64,000 nucleotides of DNA from the NCBI GenBank assembly GCA_030280995.1, contig JASXTE010000001.1, positions 8,341,001-8,405,000 on the forward strand, given 5' to 3'. The translations under genes were made by a program, and so were the position numbers. The notes under the pieces are model-generated. The model did not search any database, was not told where the DNA came from, and worked only from the letters and a program-made list of their open reading frames with translations. Positions within the stretch are counted from its first letter, which is position 1. Every line of letters begins with the position of its first letter. This document shows, piece after piece, positions 54,872-64,000 of the stretch. The DNA comes from Hemileia vastatrix. Its lineage: Eukaryota > Basidiomycota > Pucciniomycetes > Pucciniales > Zaghouaniaceae.

Positions 54872-57800
54872 CTAGTAAACTCCCAATAGATGCCTTTTAT
54901 CTCTCCATACATTTGCCCCCAGGTTCTTGGTTAGAAGGTCCGCTATTTGATGTTGGGAGGATACCCACTCAATATCAATTTCACGACGGTGTAGTTGCTC
55001 GTTTACAAAATAGAAATCACGATCCACATGGCGGCATCGTTTATCAGAGGGGTTGTCAGTTGCCGCTACAATAGCACCTTTATTATCGCAGAATAATTTG
55101 GTTGGCCCATGACATAAGTCAAGTTCGCGTAGCAAATTCCTCATCCATAAAGCTTGACGCGTAGCATTTGACATTGCCATGAGTTCTGAGTGCATGGAAG
55201 CAGTAGCAACTCGAGATTGACGTTTTGATTGCCATAGTATCAGGCAATTATTAAGTCGGAGAATATGACCACCAGTTGCCCGGGCAAATTCTCCACCCCA
55301 TGTAGCATCACAGTAGACGTCCGTGAGAGGTTTATGGACAACTGTCGGAAATAAATGAAATTTTTTATCCTTGGTGAATTCGAGATATCGGAGTAACTGA
55401 TTCAGTGCAACCCATTCCTCTTTACCTGGTCTTGATGCAAAACGTGCCAGGAAGTTGACTGGGTATGCCAGATCAGGTCGAGATCCCGCTACAAGATAGG
55501 ACAAAGAACCAATGATGGATAAAAATTTAGTTGAGTCAATAGGGGTGTTTGTTTTTTCTTGTAGTGAAGTCAATACTAGACCAGTGGGAAGAGGCGCATG
55601 TGAGGTCAGGTGTGCCGCATTATGCTCATTCAGGATTTTATTGACAAGAGCTGGTTGGTGTATTGTAAATCCTTTTTCGCATCTAGAAATTGCCAAACCC
55701 ACAATGGAAGAAATACAATCAGACCATTTAACCTTTAAATACTTTCCCATATCCTTTTCTAACTCATCTAACACCGCTTTACTACTACCCATTACCACTC
55801 CATCATCAACATGAATCCAAAGCATAGCTTTGGATCCCTGTTTAACAAGAACATAAACACTGGCATCTTGATTACTTGATCGGTAACCAATTTGTGATAG
55901 CAAAGAGCTCAGATGTTTCCACCAACATCGTGCTGCTTGTTTGGTGCCATATAAGGCCTTTTTCAGTTTACATACATGCAATGGATTATCAGTTTCAAAA
56001 CCTTCAGGTTGTTTGACGTATATTTCTTCATTCATGTCGCTATGAAGATATGCCGCGGTAACATCAAATGTCTTGACTGGCCAGTTGTATGTTGCTGCTA
56101 GGGTAAGAAGGAGACGAAGTGATGCAAAAGTGGCAGTGGGAGCAAAAGTAGCATCAAAATCAACACCTTTTACCTGTTTAAAACCCTGCGCAACATATCT
56201 TGCCTTGTGCTTGACAATTTCACCTAATTCGTTCCTTTTAAGAGCAAATACCCATCTGGCGCCAGTGACAGTCTTTCCTTCTGGAAGAGGAACAATGTCC
56301 CATACCTTCATGTCAGTAAGATTGTGAATTTCATTGCTACATGCATTTCTCCATGCCTCTGCATCAGGTCGATTCATGGCTTGTTTAAAGGTACGTGGTA
56401 TTCTGTCAGAAAGATCAATAGCATTATTGTTAATGAACTCTACCAATGAATCTTGTGCAGAAATTGTCTCTTCAGTGGTGAAGTCGCCAAAACGTAGTGA
56501 ATTGAGAACAAAAGATAGGTCCCCTTTTGATTGGTGTTGCACAGATGAAGAGTTTGGGTATGGGTTGGTGAGGGCAGAGGTAGATTTCTCTTCACCATCT
56601 GGGATAAAATTTGCCATTGCCGATTGGACAAAAGTGTTAGTCTCTGGGTGCCAGAACATCCACCCTTTTCCACCATCTAGGAAACCGACGACACGACACC
56701 TCATTGCACGGGGTTCCATACGGGTTCGTTTTTCGGATGGTATATGAACGTATGCCCATTGGCCAAAAATCTTAATCGGCGACAAATCGGATACTCTATT
56801 AAATATAAGCTGATAAGGTGTTGAGTCAGTCACCCGTACATTAGGGATTCTATTGTGAACATACGATGCCCAACAGTAGGCCAGGGGCCAGAAAGTAGCA
56901 GGCAGATTTGTGGCGAGTAAGATTGTTCTTGAAATTTCGCCAATTGTCTCATTGAATCTTTCCGCCATGCCATTCTGTTCGTGGTGGTATGGCATTGAGT
57001 GCTCATGAAGAATTCCTTTATCAGACAGAAAATCCGAAAATTTTTTGTTCATATACTCTTTGCCATTGTCCGTACGAAGAATTTTCATGCGCTTGTTGGT
57101 GACATTCTCTAGGCGGTTTTTAAAATTGATGAAGGCATTAAAAACATCGGATTTCTTTTGAAGGATAAACACCTCACCATACGTGGAGAAAGATTCTCTA
57201 AACGTAGCTACATAAATTTCACCATGATCAGTTACATCAACCATAGGTCCCACAAGGTCAGACACAACCAACTCCATCAAGCCATGTTCACGCTTTATAG
57301 ATTTGCATGTGTTTTTCCGTTTGCTTTTTGAAACTGCACATATATCACAGTGCAATTTACACGAAGGGACATGGTCAGGTGCACCTTCACAAAGACCCAT
57401 TTTAACAATGCGCTGTAGGATTCGGGTGCTTGTATGTCCTAGGCGTCGATGCCAATCCATGATTGAATTGGGGACCGCTTTCGGATAAGGTATATTTGAA
57501 GGTGGGTTAGATACAAATGGCGCTGGTAAGGTTGCTGATGATAAAGAGTTAAAATAATTAATTGCAAAAAGACTAGTGTCTAGACTACATGGATATACTA
57601 GATCAACAGTCCATCTGCGTTCAGAAGGAGAAAGGCAAGCAACAAATAATGTTTTATTGTTTTTTGAAATAACATAATCATGGCAATCATTAAAACGTAG
57701 AGAGACACCATTTTGTAGAAGATCAAAAGGTGATAAGAGAGTTGATTTTGCCTTGTCACAGTAGAAAACGCCTTTAATCGTGATCAGCTCTTCATTGGTG

Positions 57801-59362
57801 CCTTTAACTAGAATGTTACCATAGCCCGTAATAAAAGCAGCCATGGAGTCAGTTGCTGTTTTCACTGATATTGGAGTGGGGAGTGATTTAAAATCAGATA
57901 GAAGACGTACGTCACCGGTTACATGATGCGTTGCCCCAGAGTCAAATACTCCTTTTACACTATCACTCTCCAGTTCCGCCAACCAGTCCTCACTTCCTAG
58001 ATCAAGCTCATTGAGGGCAGAGGTGAGTACATTCAAAGCTGATGAGTCAATTTCGTTTAATCGTACTTTAGATGAAGTTGAAGGGTGTTTTCCTCTTTTG
58101 TCGGTTAAAGAACGACGGATTTGACCGACCGCATTTCGTGCTTGTTGAAGACGTGCTTCTCGTTGTCCCCATACTTCAACATTAAAAGCTGAGCCATTTC
58201 CATTGTATGGACATGTTTTCCAGAAATGTTCAGTTGAACGACAAAAACGGCATGAAGCGTCGTCTTTGTTGTATGCGGGTCGATAGCTATCTGTTTTACC
58301 TTTGCGGAAAGCTAGAGTAGAGACTTCATCATCCGACGGGTTCAAAGCTGTGGTCAGGGCAGTGGACATGGTTGGACCAGCAGACAGAGCATTTGAGGAT
58401 GAATTCGAGTATGAGTTTTGTAGGACGTCCATCATTTCGTCAAAAGATGGTTGGACAATGTCTTTTCGAAGTTCAAAATGACGATTCGCCTCCGTGTAGA
58501 GATTATTAGCAGATGCTGGAAGGAGCAACTGTGTGAACGTCGCAGCCATCTCGTCAAATCCAAAGGTAAACCCCGAACGTTGTATCGCTTCCAAAATCGA
58601 CTTGACGTTTTTTCCATGCGTCATTACATTTTCGAAAGGGAGATTCTTAACTTTTAGTAAGTCATTGAACAGGGACATGCGAGCTGTGTGTGACGCTTTA
58701 TCAAATTTTTTACTAAGTATAGTAAAAGCCTTTTTACATGATGTGCCAAAATCAATAAACGATTGGAGTTCCTCATCTAGGGTGTAGTATAGAATATGCC
58801 AACTCATTTCATCTTCAAACCGTGCGATCGAAGTATTTAGATCAATTGATTCAGTAGCATATTTCGTAGTCCTGATCCGTCGATTCAGAAACAGATTTAG
58901 ATTTTTAACCCAGACATGCCAATTCGAACCATCGACTTTTAATTTGGCCATATGTTTTGTTTTTGAAATAATGTCTTCGATAATGTCGGCACAGTCCTTC
59001 CCTTTGTACTCCGATAGTGGTGCCAGTTCAGATTGGTCAGGCATATTGTGACGTGGAGGGGAACAGTGGGCAAAGGGATTGGGCAAATTATCAGTTGGGG
59101 AACGCGTGGAAGTTGAAGTATTATTTAGAGGTGATTCTGGGGGAGAGTCCGCTGGGAAGAAAGGTCGGGCAGTGTTGCCACTAGAAGACGAGATGGGAGA
59201 TGCAGTATGGGAGAAAGATTTTGAACGCCGTCGATCACGTGTTGTGATTTTTGCGTTGTCGGTGTTAGAGAGGTGAGGAGGAAGATCCAAGTTACGGATT
59301 TCGCGTTGTAGTTTTGGTTTGGATTTGAATGGGTTAGGGTTATTGACGTCGAATGCTGGCAT
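54872..59362 (-). CDS. Copia-2 gag-pol polyprotein
   Basis: This is a single 1496-residue polyprotein starting MPAFDVNNPNPFKSKPKLQR at an ATG. In order it has a gag domain around residues 110-330 (KVDGSNWHVWVKNLNLFLNR), a zinc knuckle CRFCRSTEHFWKTC (CX2CX4HX4C, complete), protease GVFDSGATHHVTGD, a pre-integrase WHRRLGHTSTRI, an integrase core with SDLVGPMVDV (Asp), LRTDNGKEY (Asp) and HHEQNGMAERFNET (Glu), RT with KTFDVTAAYLHSD and LWIHVDDGVVMGS, and RNase H with VYCDATWGGE, SMHSELMAMSNATRQALW and FCDNKGAIVAATDNPSDKRC. All expected catalytic residues are visible. The protein would be cleaved into particle, protease, integrase and RT units. Gag and pol share one frame, so the Gag:Pol ratio must be set by other means. 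Confidence 0.96.
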   Translation of the reverse strand: MPAFDVNNPNPFKSKPKLQREIRNLDLPPHLSNTDNAKITTRDRRRSKSFSHTASPISSSSGNTARPFFPADSPPESPLNNTSTSTRSPTDNLPNPFAHCSPPRHNMPDQSELAPLSEYKGKDCADIIEDIISKTKHMAKLKVDGSNWHVWVKNLNLFLNRRIRTTKYATESIDLNTSIARFEDEMSWHILYYTLDEELQSFIDFGTSCKKAFTILSKKFDKASHTARMSLFNDLLKVKNLPFENVMTHGKNVKSILEAIQRSGFTFGFDEMAATFTQLLLPASANNLYTEANRHFELRKDIVQPSFDEMMDVLQNSYSNSSSNALSAGPTMSTALTTALNPSDDEVSTLAFRKGKTDSYRPAYNKDDASCRFCRSTEHFWKTCPYNGNGSAFNVEVWGQREARLQQARNAVGQIRRSLTDKRGKHPSTSSKVRLNEIDSSALNVLTSALNELDLGSEDWLAELESDSVKGVFDSGATHHVTGDVRLLSDFKSLPTPISVKTATDSMAAFITGYGNILVKGTNEELITIKGVFYCDKAKSTLLSPFDLLQNGVSLRFNDCHDYVISKNNKTLFVACLSPSERRWTVDLVYPCSLDTSLFAINYFNSLSSATLPAPFVSNPPSNIPYPKAVPNSIMDWHRRLGHTSTRILQRIVKMGLCEGAPDHVPSCKLHCDICAVSKSKRKNTCKSIKREHGLMELVVSDLVGPMVDVTDHGEIYVATFRESFSTYGEVFILQKKSDVFNAFINFKNRLENVTNKRMKILRTDNGKEYMNKKFSDFLSDKGILHEHSMPYHHEQNGMAERFNETIGEISRTILLATNLPATFWPLAYCWASYVHNRIPNVRVTDSTPYQLIFNRVSDLSPIKIFGQWAYVHIPSEKRTRMEPRAMRCRVVGFLDGGKGWMFWHPETNTFVQSAMANFIPDGEEKSTSALTNPYPNSSSVQHQSKGDLSFVLNSLRFGDFTTEETISAQDSLVEFINNNAIDLSDRIPRTFKQAMNRPDAEAWRNACSNEIHNLTDMKVWDIVPLPEGKTVTGARWVFALKRNELGEIVKHKARYVAQGFKQVKGVDFDATFAPTATFASLRLLLTLAATYNWPVKTFDVTAAYLHSDMNEEIYVKQPEGFETDNPLHVCKLKKALYGTKQAARCWWKHLSSLLSQIGYRSSNQDASVYVLVKQGSKAMLWIHVDDGVVMGSSKAVLDELEKDMGKYLKVKWSDCISSIVGLAISRCEKGFTIHQPALVNKILNEHNAAHLTSHAPLPTGLVLTSLQEKTNTPIDSTKFLSIIGSLSYLVAGSRPDLAYPVNFLARFASRPGKEEWVALNQLLRYLEFTKDKKFHLFPTVVHKPLTDVYCDATWGGEFARATGGHILRLNNCLILWQSKRQSRVATASMHSELMAMSNATRQALWMRNLLRELDLCHGPTKLFCDNKGAIVAATDNPSDKRCRHVDRDFYFVNEQLHRREIDIEWVSSQHQIADLLTKNLGANVWRDKRHLLGVY

Positions 59363-59599
59363 GAATTAAATGCCGGCGTGGTTAGGATGAATAGTAGAAT
59401 TCTGTGGCAAGGATTAGTTGACCACGACGAGATTAAAGGGAGATGGAGTATGCGCCAAGAGTTAGTTGAACACAAAAAAAAATTGTTGAATTGTGAATGC
59501 CGATGATTAGTGGGCACCACTTCAGGCACGTTTAACGTGGGACAAACACGGGATTCACACTTGCTTCCGAGAGAATAATACAAGAACTTCAATTGTTCA

Positions 59600-59615
59600 G
59601 GGACGGCCCATAACC
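59600..59615 (-). other. Copia-2 primer-binding site
   Basis: The minus strand reads GGTTATGGGCCGTCCC, the same as Copia-1, directly next to the 5' LTR. It is complementary in its first ~11 bases to the initiator tRNA-Met anticodon arm. Confidence 0.78.
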
Positions 59616-59805
59616 TATGATAGCAACGTCAGTGCTGTCTCCGGAGTGAACCCATAATATTTCATTCTAACATACCTATGATAGCAACGTCAGTGCTGTC
59701 TCCGGAGTGAACCGGAGATAATACGACGAAGTATCATAGGTTTATATACTTCTCTATGTACATAACACATAATATCGCTAAGTCTATGTCTGCCTAGTCA
59801 TAACA
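59616..59805 (-). repeat. Copia-2 5' LTR (right)
   Basis: Identical to 54654-54843, including the internal duplication. It would provide the promoter. Confidence 0.95.
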
Positions 59806-59810
59806 ACCTC

Positions 59811-60563
59811 TTTGTGGGTAGGAATAAATTTACACATTTTTGTAAATCTATCTACAATTACCCAGCAGGAGTTATAACTCTTATTCCCTGCTATTGGGAA
59901 ACCTGTCACAAAGTCCATGAAAACAATTTCCCATGGAGATTTTGGTTTCTCAATTTTTTGTAACAAACCAGCTCTTTTGCTTGTCAATCTTTTATATTTT
60001 TGACAAGAGTCATATGTCTCAACATATTTTTGAACATCATCAGACATTTTAGTACACAAAGCTGTATTTTTTACTCTGGTTAATGTCTTATGGGAGTCAA
60101 AATGTCCTGCTAATATATCATCATGACATATACTTAACATTAACTCCTTCATTGAAGGGGGAATCACAATTTTATTATCTAATTTTTTCCTGTAATATAT
60201 AAAACCATACTCAATGGAAATTTTTTCTTTTTCTAATTCTTCCCTATATTTTTGTGGTAATGATTTTATTATAACACTCATTGAAGCATTAGATGGACCA
60301 TTTAATATTGTAGTAAGTTTACTCAAGTCAGGATCTGAAGCATAATTATCAAGAGTTGATTGCATAAATTCATCCTCAAGATCTGCAATATAAATGCCAT
60401 AAATGTTAATAATATCTGTTTCAGGAATATAAGCAAGATTATCATCATTATTAGGTAGAGGTACTCTAGATAACAGATCTAAATTAGAGTTTAAAGTTCC
60501 TGCTCTATGTGTAATAGTAATCCATCCTCTATATTCTTGTACAGCCAATTGCCATCTAAACAT
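59811..60563 (-). pseudogene. Gypsy C integrase, N-terminal half, and RNase H end
   Basis: The reading starts in the RNase H end (FRWQLAVQEYRGWITITHRA, GTLNSNLDLLSRVPLP). It continues through the integrase zinc-binding domain (DDILAGHFDSHKTL, CQKYKRL, with one Cys of the HHCC set appearing as Ser in YDSCQKYK context) into the core (EIVFMDFVTGFP with the first catalytic Asp, then CWVIVDRFTKMCKFIPTHKE). The core stops at the Copia-2 target site and resumes at 54653. Confidence 0.85.
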
Positions 60564-60647
60564 ATGCCTATTAGGGATTTTTATGTTTAAGAGTGACTTA
60601 ACTGAACTAAAGTCAGTTATTAACTCAAATTTTTGGTCTTCAAGGTA

Positions 60648-60965
60648 TTAATGTAGCTTCTCAAGAGCCCATACTACTGCCAAACATTCAAGTTGAGTAG
60701 CACCATATTTCAAATCACTACTTCTTAGAGTATGTGAAATATAGCAAATTACTACTTCTGACATTTTTTCTTCAATAAGTTGTTTTTGATGCAAAGCAGC
60801 ACGCAGACCAATAAAACTTGCATCTGTATATAATACAAAAGGCAATCGGAAATCTGGTAATCCCAAGATAGGAGCTGTCATTAAACATTCTTTCAACTTA
60901 TCAAAAGCCTGTTGTCTTTCATTATTCCATATGAAAGCTTCAGATTTCTTTATCAGTGTGATCAA
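60648..60965 (-). pseudogene. Gypsy C RT connection and RNase H start
   Basis: It reads KKSEAFIWNNERQQAFDKLK, LMTAPILGLPDFRLPFVLYT, DASFIGLRAALHQ (first RNase H Asp in the TDAS motif), then YISHTLRSSDLKYGATQLEC and LAVVWALEKLH (Glu). It lies downstream of the MITE that separates it from RT. Frames break at 60647 before the HFELITD-like part. Confidence 0.8.
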
Positions 60966-61052
60966 TGGTGCAGCAATTAATTGGTAGTTTTTTATATATT
61001 GTCTATAATAACCACAAATACTAAGAAAAGATTGTAAATCCTTTATACATTA

Positions 61053-61259
61053 GGGGGTATCAAAGTTGTAAGTCCTTCATTTCAAAATGCCTCTTTTTTC
61101 CCCTAATCAACCATGATTATTTATTAAAATATGAAATATTGTGCCCCAAAAAACCTTTTTACTGAGAGTTAATTTCAAGTTAATGTCAAGTTTGTGGCTT
61201 TGATTTTGTGTTGTAAAATACCTTTTAAAAAATTACAAATTCCTAACTTTGATACCCCC
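61053..61259. mobile_element. Harb-family MITE, 207 bp
   Basis: The 15-bp perfect terminal inverted repeats are GGGGGTATCAAAGTT. TA lies on both sides (61051-61052 and 61260-61261). There is no coding sequence. The end sequence matches Harb2 (GGGGGTATCAA), so a Harb transposase could have mobilised it. It is inserted in Gypsy C between IPQ and the KDLQSFL connection segment. Confidence 0.9.
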
Positions 61260-61885
61260 TATTGAGGAATTCCAATATTCTTGATTGCAGACACCTTATT
61301 TTTGTCTGCACATATTTGTAAGCCAGATAAAATATGACCAAGCACCTTTAAAGACTCAAACCCAAATTTACATTTTTTCAATGCAAGGGTCATTTTTATT
61401 TCATCCATCTTCTGAAATACTTTCTTTAAATAGATTAAGTGTTCATCATGTGTCTTAGAGAACACTATGATGTCATAAATGTATACCATTGACCATCCCT
61501 CAATCATTTTATTATGGTATGTTATATCCATTAACTTGTGAAATACTTAAGGAGTATTTTTAGGTCCAAATGGCATCCTGTTATATTTATATATTCCCAT
61601 ATGTGTTGTTATCAACAAAAGTTTCTGTGAATTCTTTTCAACAGGCATTTGATAGCACTCTTTATTTCAATCTAGACAACTTATTTATTTAGAGCCTTTA
61701 ATAATAGTATGTATAGAGGCAATACTTTGAAAATAGTAAATATAATCTACACTAAATGTATTTAATGCTATACAATAAACACACAGTCTTGTTTTATCTT
61801 GTTCATAGGAAATTAGCACTGGTGATATCACACAATATTTTGGTGTAGTTTTGACCTTTTCAATAATGTTCATGTTTAACAACAT
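61259..61885 (-). pseudogene. Gypsy C reverse transcriptase
   Basis: Two pieces: 61685-61885 (NIIEKVKTTPKYCVISPVLI, RLCVYCIALNTFSVDYIYY) and 61259-61531 (MVYIYDIIVFSKTHDEHLIY, VLGHILSGLQICADK). The catalytic YxDD is YIYD here, with the first Asp replaced by Tyr, so activity would be lost even without the stops between the pieces (61532-61684). Confidence 0.82.
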
Positions 61886-62093
61886 TTTAAATTATCCCCT
61901 ATGTCTTTTCTCTTCATTGGTGAAGTAGAGTATGGTTTCTTTTTAAGGCTAGCAGCAATATTTCCCATTTAACAGGTTAAACTAATTTTCATCTCATGAT
62001 CTTTCACAAGGCCAAGTTTATTGGTCCCATGTGCAAAAGCCAATGGAAACGCTTTAATTAAGTCCAAAATTTTTCTTCTCACTTTCATTTATC

Positions 62094-62966
62094 TCAGTGC
62101 CAAATGATGCTTTTTGAAATTTCTGTTTCCAGAAGTTCCATCTCACCAGATTCTATTCCTTTGCAAGGAATATCTATTACTGACTCAATGTGTATGACTG
62201 TTTTAAAAGAATTTATTTTAAATTGTCTTTTATCATTAATGCCAATTTTAAAATTATTATTACAAGGGTCTAATTTCACACCAAAACTTGTCAGAATGTC
62301 ATTGTCAATGATATAACAGCTACTACAATTAGTATTATCCATTACTACAAAGTAACATGTTACTCTAACATAAACATGTTAATGTTTAAAGAAAACAGCA
62401 GCTTTGTATCTACAAATAGGGTTTAGTACTGATCCAAAACCTCTACAATTTTTACTTTGAAGGGGTTCAAGATTTGAATTATAATCACTTTCAATTTTCT
62501 GTAATTTATATGCAGAAACAAGAGAGCCAGAAGCTCCTGTATCCAATACTATATTTACAGTTTCTCCAGAAATTATTGCTGGAACCGTGATAGGTGTCAT
62601 TCTTAAGTTGTCAATTTGTATATCCTTAATGATGTCAGAATCTTCAAAATTCATTAATGATACATTTGAGTCCATATTTGATATTGGATTTTCAAAGATG
62701 TACAAATTATCTTCCAACATACAGACCTCATTTTCATCACTATATGAGATATTACTGTCATAAACACTTGAATCTTTACTTTTTTCTGTTTCATTTTCAA
62801 ATTCTTGCTGATTTTCAAAAATATTTATATTTTTCTCAAATTTGTGACTTTTAAGCCAAGACTTATTACACTTATAACAAGTAATAGTCTCATACTTTTT
62901 AGGTACTACAGGTGAAGTAGGTTTTTTCTGCTTTTCTTGCAGTGGTTTTGAATTCTGATTTTTCAC
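62094..62966 (-). pseudogene. Gypsy C zinc knuckle and protease
   Basis: 62379-62966 reads a degraded knuckle (TCYKCNKSWLKSHKF, only the first Cys pair left), an acidic linker and a retropepsin motif NIVLDTGASGSLVS with the catalytic DTG intact. 62094-62342 reads NCSSCYIIDNDILTSFGVKL, resembling the protease C-terminal part with the ILG-type loop (DILTSFG). A frame break lies between, around 62343-62378. Confidence 0.75.
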
Positions 62967-63309
62967 ATGCTCATTAATTTTTTTTAAGTGGTGTATCCTT
63001 TTCTTACTTATGGGTTAATAATATTTAATTACAAATATTAATAAATTCACAGTATTCATTAACCATTATTGTTATAGCTACAACAATGTCTCAGCCAGAT
63101 ATAGGTAATTTATATATTATTTTATCTTTCCATAAGTTAAAATAAATATTTGACTCAATGGCTTTTAATATTTTATTTAAATTCATTAAAAATACCATAG
63201 CTTTGTCACCATTCAACAGATTATACCTTGTTTTCATATATAATCTTTTCTGAGTCAGTATGAATTTAGAACCTCCAAATTGTTTTTCAATCAGGTGTTT
63301 CCATTCAGC

Positions 63310-64000
63310 TCAAGAGTAATCTTTACCCTCAGTTAATACAGCTTCAAACAATAATAAAGCAACATCCTTAAATAATGAAATTTGTTTTGATGTTATTTCT
63401 TCATCTGGTAAATTACATAAGAATTTTAAATTGTCAATTATTTGAATAAAATGTTTCCAATCAGAGCTGTCTTCCCCATAATAAGTTGGGTACTGGTCCA
63501 TTTTTGGCCAATTCTTCTGATTGGATTCAATCTCAATAATCCTGGGAGAATTCAGTAACTCATTTAATTTAGATAAATTGTCTTGTATTTCCTCTTGTAC
63601 TAATTTGTGACTTACATTTGTTCTTTCAGATTTGAAACTTCCACCAGATGTTTTCATTTTTAGTGGCAATGGGAATGATTGAGATTCATTTTTGCAAATG
63701 AATGGATTATTATTATACTGTGTATACTTATGATTATCCTGATTCATTAGTAGATTGGCAGTTTTAATCTCCACCTTAGTTAATATTTGTAGAAAATCAG
63801 AGACACTTTGATTTTTTTTATGAAAAAGATAACTTTGTTCTTGATTCATATTTCAATAAATGTGCTTCATAGAACTTATCTAACTCACAGGATTTGTTTG
63901 AAAGGTCACTATATTTAAAACTTAAGGAATCATATTTAAGAGTTAGAGCCAAGTTTTCTTTATCTAATTCTTTATTTCTTTTAGCCAGTTGAGAAAAATT
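63310..64000 (-). pseudogene. Gypsy C gag, N-terminal portion
   Basis: 63310-63849 reads a hydrophilic gag-like sequence ending in a capsid-like segment (WPKMDQYPTYYGEDSSDWKH, FIQIIDNLKFLCNL). From about 63800 to the window edge another frame continues as a coiled coil (LAKRNKELDKENLALTLKYD, SLSFKYSDLSNKSCELDKF). A frameshift therefore separates them and the gene starts outside the window. 62967-63309 is a gap of AT-rich broken sequence. Confidence 0.65.

Larger units (their letters stand above)
54654..59805 (-). mobile_element. Copia-2: apparently intact Ty1/Copia retrotransposon
   Basis: The LTRs 54654-54843 and 59616-59805 (190 bp) are identical by reading, with the target duplication ACCTC at 54649-54653 and 59806-59810. 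An uninterrupted gag-pol ORF, a PBS and a polypurine tract are present. It is inserted in the integrase gene of Gypsy C in the same orientation. Identical LTRs and an open frame indicate a very recent insertion that may still be competent. Confidence 0.96.
53833..64000 (-). mobile_element. Gypsy-like LTR retrotransposon C, decayed and split by later insertions
   Basis: Minus-strand order: gag (63310 to the window edge), zinc-knuckle and protease (62094-62966), RT (61259-61885), RNase H (60648-60965), integrase (59811-60563 continued at 53833-54653). Copia-2 (54654-59805) interrupts the integrase and a MITE (61053-61259) interrupts the RT/RNase H junction. Several frameshifts and stops make it inactive. 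The right end lies beyond the window. Confidence 0.85.

Overview
The window is an AT-rich, repeat-dominated stretch of a eukaryotic genome. It most likely comes from a basidiomycete of the rust-fungus type (Pucciniales). This is inferred from short GT-AG introns, a fungal-type WRAP73/WDR8 gene, long rust-like Copia polyproteins, and divergent Tet-like 2OG-Fe(II) oxygenase genes of a kind that is abundant in rusts. Only two loci look like ordinary host genes: a seven-exon WD-repeat gene (34719-36993, +) and a small two- or three-exon gene encoding a duplicated domain (43513-44304, -). Everything else that can be recognised is mobile DNA or its debris.

Layout. 1-4108: decayed minus-strand Gypsy element A, with LTR remnant at 4109. 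4330-6361: non-coding. 6362-27444: a large old minus-strand Gypsy element B with ~1.1-kb LTRs and a PBS. It carries serine-rich plus-strand (antisense) ORFs, a 0.4-kb TTTTTA satellite, and an inserted 6.67-kb PIF/Harbinger-like transposon, Harb1 (13738-20404). 27771-30217 and 33431-33672: elements bounded by inverted repeats that contain a CTTGCTAGCAAG palindrome. 30218-32725: scrambled relics of the Harb family. 34719-36993: WRAP73. 37584-42758: Copia-1, minus strand, with two in-frame TGA stops. 43513-44304: the duplicated-domain gene. 46518-52683: Harb2, a diverged relative of Harb1. 53833-64000: decayed minus-strand Gypsy element C, broken by an apparently intact Copia-2 (54654-59805, identical LTRs, 1496-codon ORF) and by a 207-bp MITE (61053-61259).

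The most interesting system is the Harb family. Both copies have the same three-gene plan: a HARBI1-like DDE transposase (+), a Tet/JBP-like 2OG-Fe(II) oxygenase gene (+), and a SANT/Myb-like coiled-coil protein (-). The terminal motif is GGGGGT(A/G)TCA with flanking TA, and both share a tandem minisatellite between the oxygenase and the SANT gene. Tet/JBP enzymes oxidise 5-methylpyrimidines, so a transposon carrying one may counter host DNA methylation; that function is inference. Copia-1 carries CpG-type transitions at the positions that broke it, which fits a host that methylates such elements.
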